Both the position numbers and the translations under genes were made by a program. Below the pieces are notes generated by a model. The model had not been told where the DNA came from, did not search any database, and saw nothing but the letters and a program-made list of their open reading frames with translations. Shown in pieces: positions 63,431 to 64,000 of a stretch of DNA of 64,000 bases; position 1 is the stretch's first letter, and every line of letters starts with the position of its first letter. The stretch lies in contig NZ_BJNF01000042.1 in the NCBI RefSeq assembly GCF_006539545.1, positions 1 through 64,000 on the forward strand. The letters are read 5' to 3'. The DNA comes from Nitrobacter winogradskyi. Its GTDB lineage: Bacteria; Pseudomonadota; Alphaproteobacteria; Rhizobiales; Xanthobacteraceae.

Positions 63431-64000
63431 CTAGAGGCCGAGCCCCCGCTTGCGGCCGAAATCCCATTCGACGCCACCGTCGTCGCGGGCGACGCCGGAG
63501 ACATGGCGGCCGAGTTGCTTTTCGAGGGATGGCGACCAGGGCACGAGCTGGAAGCCGAGGCCGTCGTCGATCATGCCAAAGCGACCGGAGGCGAGCGTGA
63601 ATCGCTGGCGATAAGCGCCTGCGATATATTTGCCGCTGCCGGCCCGGTTGAACGACAGGCCGGTCTCAGTCGCGAGCTTCTTGCCGAGCGCGCCTATCTC
63701 GCGGTCTCGCAGCGTGTTGAGCAGCCGGCGCGCGAAAACGGCGCGGCCGTTCTGCCGCTCCGCCAAGCCTTCGCCGATCAGACGTTCGACGCGCTGCTCC
63801 ATCGCCTGACGCACCTCGGCGCCGAAGCCACCTTGCGAAAGCGCGATGGGTTCACGAACGACGGCCTGGCGATCGAGCCACGTCGCGCCAGTCGCAGTCA
63901 CCTGCGCCTGCACATCGAGATCGGAGCGGACGGCGAGTGCGACACGACGCTCGCCACGCGCGTTCTCATAGGTGCGCAGTTCGACGATCGAGCCGGGCCG
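63431..64000 (-). CDS. Relaxase, DUF3363/VirD2-type, C-terminal part (runs off the window)
   Basis: The frame is open to the right edge. The visible 189 residues (PGSIVELRTYENARGERRVA, LAVRSDLDVQAQVTATGATW, LDRQ, then RLIGEGLAERQ) match the C-terminal DUF3363 region of alphaproteobacterial relaxases. The N-terminal nicking domain with its tyrosines and histidines lies beyond 64000, so activity cannot be judged. It is followed by traG after 15 bp. Confidence 0.85.
   Translation of the reverse strand, partial: RPGSIVELRTYENARGERRVALAVRSDLDVQAQVTATGATWLDRQAVVREPIALSQGGFGAEVRQAMEQRVERLIGEGLAERQNGRAVFARRLLNTLRDREIGALGKKLATETGLSFNRAGSGKYIAGAYRQRFTLASGRFGMIDDGLGFQLVPWSPSLEKQLGRHVSGVARDDGGVEWDFGRKRGLGL

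Larger units (their letters stand above)
27400..64000. mobile_element. Integrative conjugative element, partial (left boundary inferred)
   Basis: The region contains a full Trb mating-pair-formation set, TraG coupling protein, CopG-type protein and a relaxase C-terminus, all minus strand and in the order typical of alphaproteobacterial ICEs. It also contains iron-uptake and defence cargo. The tRNA-Arg at its left end is a plausible attachment site. No integrase, plasmid replication gene or second att copy is visible, so the element must extend beyond 64000. The left boundary could instead lie between the iron module and the LysR gene. Confidence 0.65.

Noticed and set aside
27400-64000. Search for integrase, transposase or CRISPR arrays
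   Set aside because: No frame with recombinase motifs and no regularly spaced repeats were found in the window. The integrase is presumed to lie outside.

Overview
The window reads as a chromosome segment of a high-GC alphaproteobacterium. The best match is the Bradyrhizobium/Nitrobacter/Rhodopseudomonas/Afipia group. The evidence is a minimal PutA without a DNA-binding domain, a phaR/phaA/phaB cluster, the order argB - HAD phosphatase - dapD - dapE, the rpmH - rnpA - yidC - engB block, intergenic palindromic repeats that I recall from this group, and an Irr-type iron box. The species cannot be fixed from the sequence alone.

Positions 1 to about 27.4 kb are ordinary core genome. A TetR regulator and an MFS exporter share a CTACC-N8-GGTAG operator. 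They are followed by a cold-shock protein, putA, an ECF sigma factor, a two-component pair (REC-DUF3369-kinase plus OmpR-type regulator), phaR divergent from phaA-phaB, a DMT exporter and ampG. Then come def-fmt-truA, the lysine and arginine biosynthesis genes (dapD, dapE, argB) with a nucleosidase and a HAD phosphatase, a DUF423 membrane protein, engB, yidC, rnpA and rpmH (a 44-codon gene with a GTG start behind a textbook sigma-70 promoter), and a membrane histidine kinase. A tRNA-Arg(ACG) gene at 27400-27476 closes the core.

From the tRNA to the right edge the sequence looks like an integrative and conjugative element (ICE) whose integrase end lies outside the window. Its tRNA-proximal end carries an iron-uptake module (fecI, fecR, TonB-dependent receptor), a small protein with an RNA-polymerase-alpha-CTD-like tail and a LysR regulator. 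A complete Trb-type mating apparatus follows on the minus strand (trbB-C-D-E-J-K-L-F-G-I plus DUF2274, 34.3-43.9 kb). At 61-64 kb the same strand carries a relaxase C-terminus, the coupling protein TraG and a CopG-type protein.

In related elements, as I recall them, the copG gene is followed directly by trbB. Here about 17 kb of cargo separates them (43.9-61.0 kb), and nearly all recognisable cargo looks like genome defence. It holds a Hachiman pair (HamA DUF1837 nuclease plus HamB helicase) in which hamA is cut by an in-frame TAA, and a Gabija-like OLD-family ATPase/TOPRIM plus UvrD-like helicase. It also holds a DUF2235 alpha/beta hydrolase followed by a 600-residue protein with a PD-(D/E)XK-like C-terminus, a convergent DUF6615/DUF6035 pair of probable nucleases, a DUF3223 (DCL) protein and a frameshifted relic. 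A terminator-like hairpin and a folded leader lie between this cargo and trbB. The best candidates for something undescribed are the DUF2235/nuclease pair, the DUF6615/DUF6035 pair, and the use of the copG-trbB junction as a defence hotspot. I saw no rRNA, CRISPR array, intact transposase or integrase.
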